DNA from: Nocardia alba NBRC 108234
GTDB taxonomy: Bacteria; Actinomycetota; Actinomycetes; Mycobacteriales; Mycobacteriaceae
Assembly: GCF_001612665.1 (NCBI RefSeq)
Contig: NZ_BDAX01000014.1
Coordinates: 124,001 to 188,000 of the forward strand
Direction: 5' to 3'
DNA length: 64,000 bases
Positions 1 through 9,246 of the stretch are shown here, one piece after another. The notes below the pieces were generated by a model that searched no databases, had not been told where the DNA came from, and saw only the letters and a list, made by a program, of their open reading frames with translations. Positions within the stretch are counted from its first letter, which is position 1, and each line of letters starts with the position of its first letter. The position numbers were made by a program, and so were the translations under genes.

Positions 1-780
1 ATCATCACCGAGGTCGAACTGCCGCTCGCCCCGGCCTGGGAGTGGCACGAACTGGTCGTCTCGTTCCCCGATTTCGAGCGGGCCGCCCGCTTCTCGGTCG
101 ATGTCTGCCGCAGCGACGGTGTACTCACGAAAGTGGTTTCGCCCCATGCGCATCCGCTCCCGCAATACTTCCCCGAGCTGGCCGGGTTGATTCCCGACGG
201 CGAGTCGATGGTGCTGCTGATGGCCGCCGTGCAGTCGGTGCCGAACGTGGAGGATCTGGTGCGCGACAACGGCGGCCGGATCCGGTACCGCTGCCTCGAG
301 GGCAAAGGCAGCTACGGCTCGCCCCTCTACGAGTTCACCTGGGGCCATTCGATGCTGCGCTATCAACGGCACAACGCGGAGCTCACCGGGCTGATGGCCC
401 TGTTCCCACCGCGCGATCTGTACGAGTCGATGGTCGCCGTCCACCGCGAATTCGCCGAGTTGGGGCCGTTGCATGTGGAGATGAAGCGCATCGACGGCGG
501 TCTGTCGTGTCAGGGCTCACCGGTCTTCGCCTTCGAGAGCCAGGAGCAGTTGGCCTCGATCACCGAGCGGTTGCAGCGGGCAGGCTTGTTCATCGCGAAC
601 TCGCACACACCCGTCCTCGGGGCGGGCGGGATGAAGCCGTGGGGCCCGAAAGAGGCTGCCGCCAAACGCGAATTCGACCCGTACGGCCTGCTGGCCCAGG
701 GCAAGTCCGACGACGCCGAGGACACCATCACCGGCTCGACCGCACTGCCCAACAGCGGCTGGTCCTACCGGCTCAGCTAG
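1..780 (+). CDS. FAD-linked oxidase, C-terminal part (5' truncated by window)
   Basis: The reading frame is open from base 1 to a TAG at 778-780, giving 259 visible residues with the N-terminal FAD-binding half missing because the window begins inside the gene. The end of the protein (SHTPVLGAGG..., then FDPYGLLAQGK) matches the usual C-terminal FDP-x-GLL-x-GK signature of FAD-linked oxidases of the vanillyl-alcohol-oxidase/glycolate-oxidase type, which bind FAD through an N-terminal PCMH domain and hold the substrate in the C-terminal domain. The internal ATG at 133 is not the start because the coding frame continues upstream of it. The substrate cannot be told. It converges with the DUF4245 gene, three bases away. 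Confidence 0.7.
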   Translation: MITEVELPLAPAWEWHELVVSFPDFERAARFSVDVCRSDGVLTKVVSPHAHPLPQYFPELAGLIPDGESMVLLMAAVQSVPNVEDLVRDNGGRIRYRCLEGKGSYGSPLYEFTWGHSMLRYQRHNAELTGLMALFPPRDLYESMVAVHREFAELGPLHVEMKRIDGGLSCQGSPVFAFESQEQLASITERLQRAGLFIANSHTPVLGAGGMKPWGPKEAAAKREFDPYGLLAQGKSDDAEDTITGSTALPNSGWSYRLS

Positions 781-783
781 TGC

Positions 784-1350
784 CTAGCGCGACAGCGGCG
801 CCGCCGCCGTGATCGCCGTGGCCAAGGTCGTGAACGCGGCCTCGTTGCCCGCGCCGGTGATGAGGATCCGGACGCCGCCGAGGTCGGCGATCCAGCCGGT
901 TTCCTCGGTCGGTTCGGAGTAGACGACCCAGGTCTGCCCGGCCACTTCGCGCGTTCCATTCGGATAGCGCGAGCCGAGTTCCTGTCGCGACAGTGCCTCT
1001 TCGGTGGCATCGGTCTGCGAATACCGCATGTAGGTGCCCTGCGGTGTGATGTAGCCGACCGTGCTCACGGCACCGCCGCCCGCGGCGGCGATGGTGTCGC
1101 GGCTGCCCGAGTTCGACACCCAGCCCTGCGGCAGGGCCGGCTTGCGGATCGGGAACGACAGGGTCTTCGCGTCGGAGGTCAGCGCGGCATCGGCGTCGAA
1201 GAACGGGATCTGACCCTGCGTCGGGCCGTTCGTCGCCACGGTGCACTGGCTCGCCACCCCGGCCAGCACCACCGCGGCCAGCACCAACGGGATCAACGAC
1301 CAGAACAGATCGCGGTAGTCGTTGAAAATTCGGTGCTTGGTCTGTGCCAC
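784..1350 (-). CDS. DUF4245 membrane-anchored protein
   Basis: Predicted 188-residue protein starting at a GTG at 1350 (VAQTKHRIFNDYRDLFWSLIP...). One transmembrane helix near residues 14-35 (LIPLVLAAVVLAGVASQ) is followed by an extracytoplasmic domain with the pattern of the DUF4245 family. The ORF stays open upstream to 1440, but the GTG gives the usual family N-terminus, with a short cytoplasmic stretch before the helix. It is divergent from glpX; the same neighbour pair exists in mycobacteria (Rv1100 beside glpX, from memory). Function is unknown. The GTG has no strong Shine-Dalgarno, so the start is the least certain part. Confidence 0.75.
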   Translation of the reverse strand: MAQTKHRIFNDYRDLFWSLIPLVLAAVVLAGVASQCTVATNGPTQGQIPFFDADAALTSDAKTLSFPIRKPALPQGWVSNSGSRDTIAAAGGGAVSTVGYITPQGTYMRYSQTDATEEALSRQELGSRYPNGTREVAGQTWVVYSEPTEETGWIADLGGVRILITGAGNEAAFTTLATAITAAAPLSR

Positions 1351-1476
1351 GGCTATCAGTATCCACTCGAGCCGTGACCAGGCCGCCGAGGGGTCATCGC
1401 GGGAGGTCGTGCACGAGCGTGCCGTTTCCGAATGCGACAATGCACCCGTAACACCAACGCCAAGGAGGCACTCCGC

Positions 1477-2520
1477 ATGACGGCATCATCGCCCGCCCCC
1501 AGCCGCCGCGAGGCACCCGATCGCAACCTCGCACTGGAGCTGGTCCGCGTCACCGAGGCAGGTGCGATGGCGAGTGGCCGTTGGGTCGGCCGTGGCGACA
1601 AGGAAGGTGGCGACGGCGCGGCCGTCGACGCCATGCGTCAGCTCGTCAGCTCGGTGTCGATGAAGGGCATCGTCGTCATCGGCGAAGGCGAGAAGGACGA
1701 AGCGCCGATGCTCTACAACGGTGAGCTGGTCGGCGACGGCACCGGCCCCGAGGTCGACTTCGCGGTCGACCCGGTCGACGGCACCACCCTGATGTCGAAG
1801 GGCTCCCCCGGCGCCATCTCGGTGCTCGCGGTCGCCGAGCGCGGCGCCATGTTCGACCCGTCCGCGGTGTTCTACATGCACAAGATCGCCGTCGGCCCTG
1901 ACGCCGCGGGCTCGATCGACATCACCGCCCCGATCGGCGAGAACATCCGTCGCGTCGCCAAGGCCAAGCACCTGTCGGTGTCCGATCTGACCGTCTGCAT
2001 CCTGGACCGCCCCCGGCACGAGGACACCATTCAGCAGGCGCGTGACGCGGGTGCCCGCATCCGCCTCATCTCCGACGGTGACGTCGCGGGCGCCATCGCC
2101 GCCGCGCGGCCGGAGTCCGGCGTGGACATCCTGGTCGGTATCGGTGGCACCCCGGAGGGCATCATCGCCGCCGCCGCGCTGCGCTGTCTCGGCGGCGAAC
2201 TGCAGGGCATGCTCGCGCCGAAGGACGACGAAGAGCGTCAGAAGGCCATCGACGCGGGCCACGACCTGGACCGGGTGCTCTCGACCACCGACCTGGTCTC
2301 CGGCGACAACGTGTTCTTCTGCGCCACCGGTGTCACCGACGGCGACCTGCTGCGCGGCGTGCGCTACTACGCGGGCGGCGCGTCGACCCAGTCGATCGTG
2401 ATGCGGTCGAAGTCGGGCACCGTGCGCATGATCGACGCCTACCACCGCCTGACGAAGCTGCGCGAGTACTCCTCGGTCGACTTCGACGGCGACGACAGCG
2501 CGAACCCGCCACTGCCGTGA
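1477..2520 (+). CDS. glpX: class II fructose-1,6-bisphosphatase
   Basis: Hydrolyses fructose 1,6-bisphosphate to fructose 6-phosphate in gluconeogenesis; metal dependent and cytosolic. The 347-residue protein shows the GlpX signatures GEGEKDEAPMLYNGE and AVDPVDGTTL, the latter being the metal/phosphate-binding acidic loop, and later GIGGTPEG. Length is normal for the family. The ATG at 1477 is chosen over an upstream in-frame codon at 1432 because an AAGGAGG ribosome binding site lies at 1462-1468. It is divergent from the DUF4245 gene, and fumC follows after one gene, so two central-carbon enzymes lie close together as in mycobacteria. Confidence 0.95.
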   Translation: MTASSPAPSRREAPDRNLALELVRVTEAGAMASGRWVGRGDKEGGDGAAVDAMRQLVSSVSMKGIVVIGEGEKDEAPMLYNGELVGDGTGPEVDFAVDPVDGTTLMSKGSPGAISVLAVAERGAMFDPSAVFYMHKIAVGPDAAGSIDITAPIGENIRRVAKAKHLSVSDLTVCILDRPRHEDTIQQARDAGARIRLISDGDVAGAIAAARPESGVDILVGIGGTPEGIIAAAALRCLGGELQGMLAPKDDEERQKAIDAGHDLDRVLSTTDLVSGDNVFFCATGVTDGDLLRGVRYYAGGASTQSIVMRSKSGTVRMIDAYHRLTKLREYSSVDFDGDDSANPPLP

Positions 2521-2550
2521 TCCGGGGCTGGGCGTCCCTATAGTCGAACT

Positions 2551-3393
2551 ATGGCAGCGCCCAGCACCGCTCTGGTCCTCGGCAACGGCGGCATCGTCGG
2601 TATCGGCTGGCAGATCGGCATGATCGCCGGACTGGCCGAGGCCGGGGTGGACCTCCGGTCGGCCGATCTGGTGATCGGTACCTCCGCCGGTGCGGTCGTC
2701 GGCGCGCAGATCCGCAGTGAGCTGGCGACCGACGAGCTCTACCAGCGCCAGCTACGGCGGCTCAACACCGAGATCCCGAACCGGCTCTCGGTCAGGCATT
2801 TGGCCAGGTGGGCGTTGGTCGCGGGCACCGCACCCAGTGCGACCAGTGCGGCACGCCGGGTCGCGAACGCTTCGCGCGGCAAGTCGCGCGTCGACCCGGT
2901 GCTGCGCCTGGCGGCGGTGTCCTCGCGGCTGCCCGAGAAGCTGTGGCCGACCCGGCCGTTGTGGATCACCGCGGTCGACGCCGACACCGGGGTGTTGAAG
3001 GTCTTCGATCGCGACAGCGACGTCTCCCTCGCCGAGGCGGTGAACGCCAGTTGCGCGGTCCCGTTCGCCTGGCCCGCGGCATCGTGCGACGGGCGCCACT
3101 ATCTCGGCGGTGGGGTCCGCTCTCCGATGAATCTGGATCTGGCGAAGGGCTATGGCCGGATCGTCGGACTGGCGTCCAACATTCTCACCCCGCGACGCAG
3201 CGGGAAGATCTCCGCCCAGCTCGGCCGCCTCGGCGCGGCCGAGGCCACGGTGATACTGCCGGACCACGCCGCGCGCAAGGCCATCGGCCCCAACGAGCTC
3301 GACCCGCAACGCGTGCACGCCGCGGCGCGGGCCGGTCGCACCCAGGCCATCGACTTCGTCGACGAGGTTCGCGCCGTCTGGCCCGTCGGCTGA
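2551..3393 (+). CDS. patatin-like phospholipase family protein lacking the catalytic Asp
   Basis: Patatin fold, 280 residues. Residues 11-19 form the glycine-rich oxyanion segment (GNGGIVGIG) and residues 43-47 the nucleophile elbow GTSAG with Ser45. The second half of the dyad is normally an Asp in a DGG/DGA motif; here the aligned segment reads LGGGVRSPMN at 185-194, so the expected Asp is Gly186 (codon GGC 3106-3108). If real, lipid hydrolase activity should be lost or greatly reduced. A TATAGT box at 2539-2544 lies six bases before the ATG, so the message is probably leaderless. It sits between glpX and fumC on the same strand. Fold assignment is firm; activity is doubtful. Confidence 0.85.
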   Translation: MAAPSTALVLGNGGIVGIGWQIGMIAGLAEAGVDLRSADLVIGTSAGAVVGAQIRSELATDELYQRQLRRLNTEIPNRLSVRHLARWALVAGTAPSATSAARRVANASRGKSRVDPVLRLAAVSSRLPEKLWPTRPLWITAVDADTGVLKVFDRDSDVSLAEAVNASCAVPFAWPAASCDGRHYLGGGVRSPMNLDLAKGYGRIVGLASNILTPRRSGKISAQLGRLGAAEATVILPDHAARKAIGPNELDPQRVHAAARAGRTQAIDFVDEVRAVWPVG

Positions 3394-3479
3394 GTTCGGC
3401 GAGTATTCCGGCTACGGATGTGGGATTTCGCGCTGGTGTGTGGCCACCATTCGCGGTGTTCTCGTCCTAGGGTCGAACC

Positions 3480-4886
<1,407 letters not shown>

Positions 4887-4968
4887 ACCGAAACCCGGCC
4901 ACACACCCCCCACCCCGGACAACAGACCCTCACAGCCCGGCCACGCACCCCCGACCTCGAGGAGGGAC

Positions 4969-5060
4969 GTTCGCGGCCGGGCCGCCGGTCAGGCGCCGCG
5001 GCGTACGCGACGAAGGAGCAAGCCGCGGTGCCTGACCGGCGGCCCCTCAGGGCCGCGAAC
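4969..5060. repeat. 92-bp imperfect inverted repeat between fumC and desaturase gene
   Basis: Outer arms GTTCGCGGCC (4969-4978) and GGCCGCGAAC (5051-5060) match perfectly. Inner arms of 22 bases (4981-5002 and 5022-5043) match with one mismatch. The centre is a 19-base loop (5003-5021). The element lies between two convergent genes, so it could act as a bidirectional terminator, but it is far longer than the other terminator hairpins of the window and has no T-tract, which also suits a REP-like or miniature mobile palindrome. No second copy was seen in the window. Confidence 0.6.
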
Positions 5061-5075
5061 ACGCGGCCCCGGCCG

Positions 5076-5930
5076 CTAGATAAACACAGCCAGTTCGGCG
5101 CGAGCCTTTTCGCCTTCTTCGCTGAAGTCGGTGCGGGAGAAGATGTTCCAGCGCTGCAGCAGCGGCTTGAACACCAGCTCGCCCTCCTTGGCCGGGTCGT
5201 AGATGCCCGCCTCGGCGAGCGCCTCGTCACTGGATCCGCCACCGGGCAGATCCACGTGCGGCACCCGGAAGTCGGCGGCCCGATCGGCGATCGCACGCAC
5301 CGCCTGGTCGGGAACCAGGTCGAGGGCGGCGGCGACGAGCACGGCGAAGAACTCGGCCTGCAGTTCGTCGTCGGCGGCCAGCTTCTCGGCCATCGCGGTG
5401 ACGATCGGGTTCTCGCCGATCGCGGCGGTGTTGCGGTGTCGGATAGCGGCGGCGGCCTCCTCGAACGCGCAGGTGGCCAGCACGTCGATCAGGTGCATCG
5501 GGGGCCGGTTGAACCCGTCGGTCATGTGCTGCATGCGGGCCCGCTCGAGCGCGACCGGGTCCACCGCGCGCGTGAGCATGAGGTAGTTGCGGATCATGAT
5601 CTCGTGGCGGTTCTCCTCCGCCGTCCACCGGCCGACCCAGCGCCACCAGGGACCGGTGCGCAGGTGCTTGCCGAGCTCACGGTGATAGGAGGGCAGATTG
5701 TCGGCGACCAGGACGCTCACGGTCAGCGCGAGCCGGGCGGTGTCGCTGAGCTCGGACTGCTCGGGGGTCCAGTCCTCGCCGCCGAGGAAGGCGAAGTTGC
5801 GCCCGTCCGACCACGGCACCTGCTCGTGCGGCTGCCAGCCGTCGGCCACCTCGAGATGGCGCCGCAGGTTGAGTTCCACCTCGACCGCGAGCGAATCCAG
5901 CAACTCGAGGTCGGTCAAAGTTTTCTGCAC
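5076..5930 (-). CDS. acyl-ACP desaturase homologue with degenerate diiron site
   Basis: 284 residues, resembling the mycobacterial DesA1/DesA2 family of soluble diiron acyl-ACP desaturases (N-terminal TDLELLDSL, RHL, PWSDGRNF; central DNLPSYHRE and EENRH). Family members bind two irons through two ExxH pairs and two further Glu. The first pair is present (Glu106, His109), as is a Glu in FEE near 157. However, the residue before DNLPSYH is Ala76 where active enzymes have Glu, and the second motif reads ADDELQ, giving Asp188 and Gln191 in place of Glu and His. Three of six ligands are therefore changed, and catalysis is doubtful. The protein is also shorter than DesA1. Position beside fumC and phoH2 matches mycobacterial desA2. 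Confidence 0.85.
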   Translation of the reverse strand: MQKTLTDLELLDSLAVEVELNLRRHLEVADGWQPHEQVPWSDGRNFAFLGGEDWTPEQSELSDTARLALTVSVLVADNLPSYHRELGKHLRTGPWWRWVGRWTAEENRHEIMIRNYLMLTRAVDPVALERARMQHMTDGFNRPPMHLIDVLATCAFEEAAAAIRHRNTAAIGENPIVTAMAEKLAADDELQAEFFAVLVAAALDLVPDQAVRAIADRAADFRVPHVDLPGGGSSDEALAEAGIYDPAKEGELVFKPLLQRWNIFSRTDFSEEGEKARAELAVFI

Positions 5931-5956
5931 TCAGACAACTTAGTACCTGGTGCGAA

Positions 5957-5992
5957 AGCGCGGGGACCTATGGGGGGACCGGCCCCCGCGCT
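5957..5992 (-). terminator. candidate terminator after LGFP lipoprotein gene
   Basis: Hairpin with perfect 9-bp arms AGCGCGGGG (5957-5965) and CCCCGCGCT (5984-5992) around an 18-base loop, located 25 bases past the stop codon of the LGFP gene. No clear T-tract. A second weaker stem (6006-6014 with 6025-6033) overlaps the stop codon itself. Confidence 0.5.
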
Positions 5993-6016
5993 GGGCGGAG
6001 CACTACGGTGACCCGA

Positions 6017-6625
6017 TTACTTCGGGGTCACCGTGGTCTCGCCGTTGACCCAGGTGATGGTGCCACCGGTGAAGTCGCTCTGCTTGCCTCCCGCGATGTC
6101 CTTCTCGTCACTGGTCGGGTAGCCGAGCGTGCCGTTGGCGCCGCCGTTGGCTTCCCACTCCTCGCGGATGTCGCCCCACACGATGTGGGCGCCGGAATCC
6201 TTGCTCCAGTAGATGGTGCCGCCGGTGAAGTCCTGGTATTCGCCGCCGTCGGGGCCGGATTCCTGCGCTTCCTCCGGTGCGCCCAGCGGGCTGCTCGCGC
6301 CCCCGACCGCCACGTATTTCTTGTACACCTCACCGGAGATGACGATGTCGCCGTTGGGCGTGGAGATGGTGGTCGAGCCACTGGCCATCGCGCTGGTGGT
6401 GGCCGCGCCGGAGGTGGTCTCGGAACCGGAGGTGGTGGTCGTCGCGCTCGCGCCGGGCGAGGAGGTGGCGCTGCCACCCGGAGATTTCATCGCGGAGGTC
6501 ACCGAAGCGACCGCGTCGTTGGCCTTGTTCGTGTCGTCATCGCTGCAGCCGGCGGCGAGCAGCAGACCCGCCGCGGCCACCACCGCGGCGCTCCCGGCAA
6601 CAGTACGTCGAGCGAAGTGGTTCAT
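6017..6625 (-). CDS. LGFP-repeat lipoprotein
   Basis: 202-residue secreted lipoprotein. The signal peptide ends in a lipobox LLLAAGC, so the mature protein should be lipid-anchored at Cys. A Ser/Thr/Gly-rich linker of about 60 residues follows, then two LGFP-type repeats: YKKYVAVGGASSPLGAP... ending FTGGTIYWS, and EWEANGGANGTLGYPTS... ending FTGGTITW. LGFP repeats are found in cell-envelope proteins of mycolate-producing bacteria and are thought to associate with the wall. The ATG at 6625 is preferred over 6631 because GAGAGG precedes it by six bases. A TAATAT/TTGATT promoter sits at 6741-6768, giving a 5' leader of roughly 110 bases that contains a strong hairpin. Confidence 0.85.
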   Translation of the reverse strand: MNHFARRTVAGSAAVVAAAGLLLAAGCSDDDTNKANDAVASVTSAMKSPGGSATSSPGASATTTTSGSETTSGAATTSAMASGSTTISTPNGDIVISGEVYKKYVAVGGASSPLGAPEEAQESGPDGGEYQDFTGGTIYWSKDSGAHIVWGDIREEWEANGGANGTLGYPTSDEKDIAGGKQSDFTGGTITWVNGETTVTPK

Positions 6626-6683
6626 ATCCATCCTCTCGCGAGTGGCCCCTCGGGGTACTCCCTCCAAGGCCCGGCCGACATCC

Positions 6684-6721
6684 GCAACGGCCCGGCGGAA
6701 CAGTGTTCGCCGGGCCGTTGC
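6684..6721 (-). ncRNA. strong hairpin in the 5' leader of the LGFP gene
   Basis: Read on the minus strand, 13 paired bases (starting GCAACGGCC and closing with GGCCGTTGC) stack on an inner GAAC/GTTC stem with an ACT loop and a single bulged C. It lies about 13 bases after the predicted transcription start of the LGFP gene and about 60 bases before its ATG. It may be a leader element or a second terminator for read-through from phoH2; there is no T-tract. Confidence 0.5.
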
Positions 6722-6740
6722 TGGATTGGTGTCGGAGCGG

Positions 6741-6768
6741 ATATTACCCACCGTTCGCGGTAATCAAA
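6741..6768 (-). promoter_or_regulatory. candidate promoter of the LGFP lipoprotein gene
   Basis: On the minus strand a TAATAT -10 box (6746-6741) is preceded at 15 to 16 bases by TTGATT/TTTGAT (6768-6762), a good housekeeping-type match. The predicted start of transcription is near 6734, downstream of the phoH2 terminator hairpin. Confidence 0.5.
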
Positions 6769-6769
6769 C

Positions 6770-6800
6770 GGCAATCGGGCCGCGACGCGGCCCGATTGCC
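6770..6800 (-). terminator. terminator hairpin after phoH2
   Basis: Two 15-base arms (6770-6784 and 6786-6800) are perfectly complementary around a single A, in practice a stem of about 13 pairs with a small loop. It begins six bases after the phoH2 stop codon. No T-tract. Confidence 0.65.
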
Positions 6801-6805
6801 GATGG

Positions 6806-8200
6806 TTACGCGTTCGGTCCGTACTCCTCGAGCATCTCGGTCACCAGTGCCGCGATCGGCGAGCGCTCGCTGCGGGTGAGCGTGATGTGCGCGAAGAGCG
6901 GATGACCCTTGAGCTTCTCGATCACCGCCGCCACACCGTCGTGCCTGCCGACCCGCAGATTGTCGCGCTGGGCGACATCGTGGGTGAGCACCACCCGGGA
7001 ACCCGTGCCGAGGCGGCTCAGCACCGTCAGCAGCACATTGCGCTCGAGCGACTGCGCCTCGTCGACGATCACGAACGAATCGTGCAGCGACCGGCCGCGG
7101 ATGTGGGTCAGCGGCAGCACTTCGAGCATGTCGCGACTGAGCACTTCCTCGAGCACCTCACGGCTGGCCAGCCCGTCGAGCGTGTCGAAGACGGCCTGCG
7201 CCCACGGGCCCATCTTCTCGCTCTCCGAGCCCGGCAGATAGCCCAGTTCCTGCCCACCCACCGCGTACAGCGGCCGGAACACGACCACCTTGCGCTGGGT
7301 CCGGCGCTCGAGCACCGCCTCGAGTCCCGCGGTCAACGCCAGGGCCGACTTGCCGGTACCGGCACGCCCACCCATCGACACGATCCCGATGCTCTCGTCG
7401 AGCAGCAGGTCCAGGGCGATGCGCTGTTCGGCCGACCGCCCGTGCAGCCCGAAAGCCTCTCGCTCCCTGACCAGCTGGATCCGCTTGTCCGCGGTGACCC
7501 GGCCCAGTGCGCTCGAGCTGCTGCCGAGCAACCGAACACCGGTGTGGCACGGCAACTCTCGCGCATCGTCGAGGTCGATCACCGAATCGGCGTAGAGCTG
7601 GTCGATCTGCGCGCCCGCGACGTCGAGTTCCACCATCCCGCTCCAGCCGGAGGTCACCACGTCCTGCGCGTGGTACTCGTCGGCCGACAAGCCGACCGCG
7701 CTCGCCTTGACCCGCAGCGGGATGTCCTTGGACACCAGCACCACGTCCGCGCCCTCGGCCGAGAAGTTCAGCGCGCAGGCCAGGATGCGGGAATCGTTGG
7801 TATCGGAACGGAATCCGGCGGGCAGCACCGACGGATCGGTGTGATTGAGCTCTACCTGCAGGGTGCCGCCGTCGGTGCCGATGGGCAGCGGCTGATCGAG
7901 CCTGCCGTGCTGCACCCGCAGGTCATCGAGCATGCGCAGCGCTTCGCGGGCGAACCAGCCGAGCTCGTGGTGGTGTCGTTTCGCCTCCAGCTCGCTGATC
8001 ACGACCAGTGGCAGAACCACACTGTGTTCCCCGAACCGGGTGACGGCCCAGGGATCCGACAGGAGTACGGAGGTGTCCACGACGAAAGTCTTGAGACCGG
8101 AACGTGAGGGGCGAGCCCCTTTCTTCGAGGCCGAATTGCTCGAGGCCGAGGCCGAGGCCGTGTGCATCGCCGAAGCGGAAACGGAGCGTGCAGCAGTCAC
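6806..8200 (-). CDS. phoH2: PhoH2: PIN RNase domain fused to PhoH ATPase
   Basis: 464 residues in two domains. An N-terminal PIN domain (about residues 37-165) has VVDTSVLL with Asp42, Glu70, the pair in SDTNDSR and SKD near 159, the acidic set that binds metal in PIN RNases. A C-terminal PhoH domain (about 245-460) has Walker A GRAGTGKS with Lys284 and Walker B IVDEAQ with Asp380. Mycobacterial PhoH2 is an ATP-dependent RNA helicase/RNase. The GTG at 8200 is chosen over an upstream GTG at 8224 because AAGGAG stands six bases before it. In mycobacteria an antitoxin-like phoAT can precede phoH2; none is obvious here. Confidence 0.93.
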   Translation of the reverse strand: MTAARSVSASAMHTASASASSNSASKKGARPSRSGLKTFVVDTSVLLSDPWAVTRFGEHSVVLPLVVISELEAKRHHHELGWFAREALRMLDDLRVQHGRLDQPLPIGTDGGTLQVELNHTDPSVLPAGFRSDTNDSRILACALNFSAEGADVVLVSKDIPLRVKASAVGLSADEYHAQDVVTSGWSGMVELDVAGAQIDQLYADSVIDLDDARELPCHTGVRLLGSSSSALGRVTADKRIQLVREREAFGLHGRSAEQRIALDLLLDESIGIVSMGGRAGTGKSALALTAGLEAVLERRTQRKVVVFRPLYAVGGQELGYLPGSESEKMGPWAQAVFDTLDGLASREVLEEVLSRDMLEVLPLTHIRGRSLHDSFVIVDEAQSLERNVLLTVLSRLGTGSRVVLTHDVAQRDNLRVGRHDGVAAVIEKLKGHPLFAHITLTRSERSPIAALVTEMLEEYGPNA

Positions 8201-8508
8201 GGTGGGCTCCTTATGTGTTCGCACGGCACCCGCGCGAACGATCTCGCTGGACCGGTCCGTCCTTCGTGGGCGTTCGACGCTGAGTCAACCGCCCCGAGGG
8301 CCAGGTGCCGGCCCTCTCGCACTGAGTAGCTCAGTCACGGTCAGGACCTCCCGTACGAATCACACCGACGCGACTCGCATCACCGACGCTACCGCCGAAT
8401 TCGTGGCCGCGCTGCTGGACCGACACACGTGTCCGTGAATTTGTCGTTAACCGGCACTGTCGCGAAGGATCCGGCACGCCCGTGGCGCCGAGGGCTAGAG
8501 TCGATGGC
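8201..8508. other. 308-bp divergent intergenic region
   Basis: Lies between phoH2 (leftward) and the 90-aa protein gene (rightward). A TAGAGT -10 box for the rightward gene is at 8496-8501. I see no convincing additional gene in it. Confidence 0.5.
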
Positions 8509-8781
8509 ATGGCCGATGACCAGGATCTGGAGAAGTTGTCGTCGAAGGAACTGCACGATCGCGCGGTGAAGACCGCCGTGCGCCACGGCGACGTGAAGTT
8601 CCTGTGGGAACTGCTGAAGTCGATTCCGGCGGCTCAGGCCGAGGCGGGCGACCTCGGCGAGAGCTCGGCCGACATCAAATACGTGGTGCCGATGCTCGAC
8701 GACTACTTCCACGCGGGCGACGGAAAACTGGCCGATGTACTGCGCCCGACCTACCTGCAGTACCTGCGCGAGCGCGGATAG
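8509..8781 (+). CDS. conserved hypothetical protein, 90 aa
   Basis: Small acidic, mostly helical protein (MADDQDLEKLSSKELHDRAV...). No signal peptide, transmembrane segment or known motif. Codon usage looks like neighbouring genes, so it is likely real. TAGAGT at 8496-8501 lies seven bases before the ATG, consistent with a leaderless transcript. The ORF is open upstream to 8482, but that start would lie upstream of the promoter. It is divergent from phoH2 and its stop is one base from that of the convergent epoxide-hydrolase-fold gene. I do not recognise its function. Confidence 0.7.
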   Translation: MADDQDLEKLSSKELHDRAVKTAVRHGDVKFLWELLKSIPAAQAEAGDLGESSADIKYVVPMLDDYFHAGDGKLADVLRPTYLQYLRERG

Positions 8782-8782
8782 C

Positions 8783-9202
8783 TCAGCGCTTGGTGATCGC
8801 CTTCACCACGCCGACGATGGTGCCGCGCAGGACGTTTCCCTTGCTGAAGTGGTCGTCCCACAGCACGATTCGGCCCGCACGCAGTTCGAAGGTGCCGCTC
8901 ACCCAGAAGCCGATGTGCACCGGGCCGAAGTGCAGGTAGTCGGTGCGGTCGGTGAGCACGATGTCGCCGTCGGCGGCGATGTGGTGTATCTCCGCGGAGA
9001 ACCCGAGCTTCGGTCGATCCAGGCCGCGCAACACCGCGGCGACCCGGTTCTTGCCGCGCACGCTGGGCAGCGAGGCGTTCTTCCAGACGATCGCGGGATC
9101 GAGCAGATCCAGCGCCTCGTCGACGGCGCTGAGCTCGAGCGCGTTGAAGAATTCGCGAACGATGGTGACAGCGGGCTCCGGCAGTTCCGGCTGGTCGGTC
9201 AT
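8783..9202 (-). CDS. limonene-1,2-epoxide hydrolase family protein (NTF2-like fold)
   Basis: 139 residues of the cone-shaped SnoaL/LEH fold. The limonene epoxide hydrolase triad is Asp-Arg-Asp; here LTDRTDYL supplies Arg and Asp and LWDDHFS the third Asp, so the catalytic set appears intact. Such enzymes open epoxides with water without a covalent intermediate; mycobacterial EphG is a relative. The substrate is unknown. On the minus strand TAGGCT lies six bases before the ATG, suggesting leaderless transcription. It could also act as a polyketide or steroid isomerase-like protein, but the conserved triad favours hydrolase. Confidence 0.75.
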   Translation of the reverse strand: MTDQPELPEPAVTIVREFFNALELSAVDEALDLLDPAIVWKNASLPSVRGKNRVAAVLRGLDRPKLGFSAEIHHIAADGDIVLTDRTDYLHFGPVHIGFWVSGTFELRAGRIVLWDDHFSKGNVLRGTIVGVVKAITKR

Positions 9203-9246
9203 GCGATGAGCCTAGGGCGCGGATCGCGGTCGGGCCAGGGGTCTGT

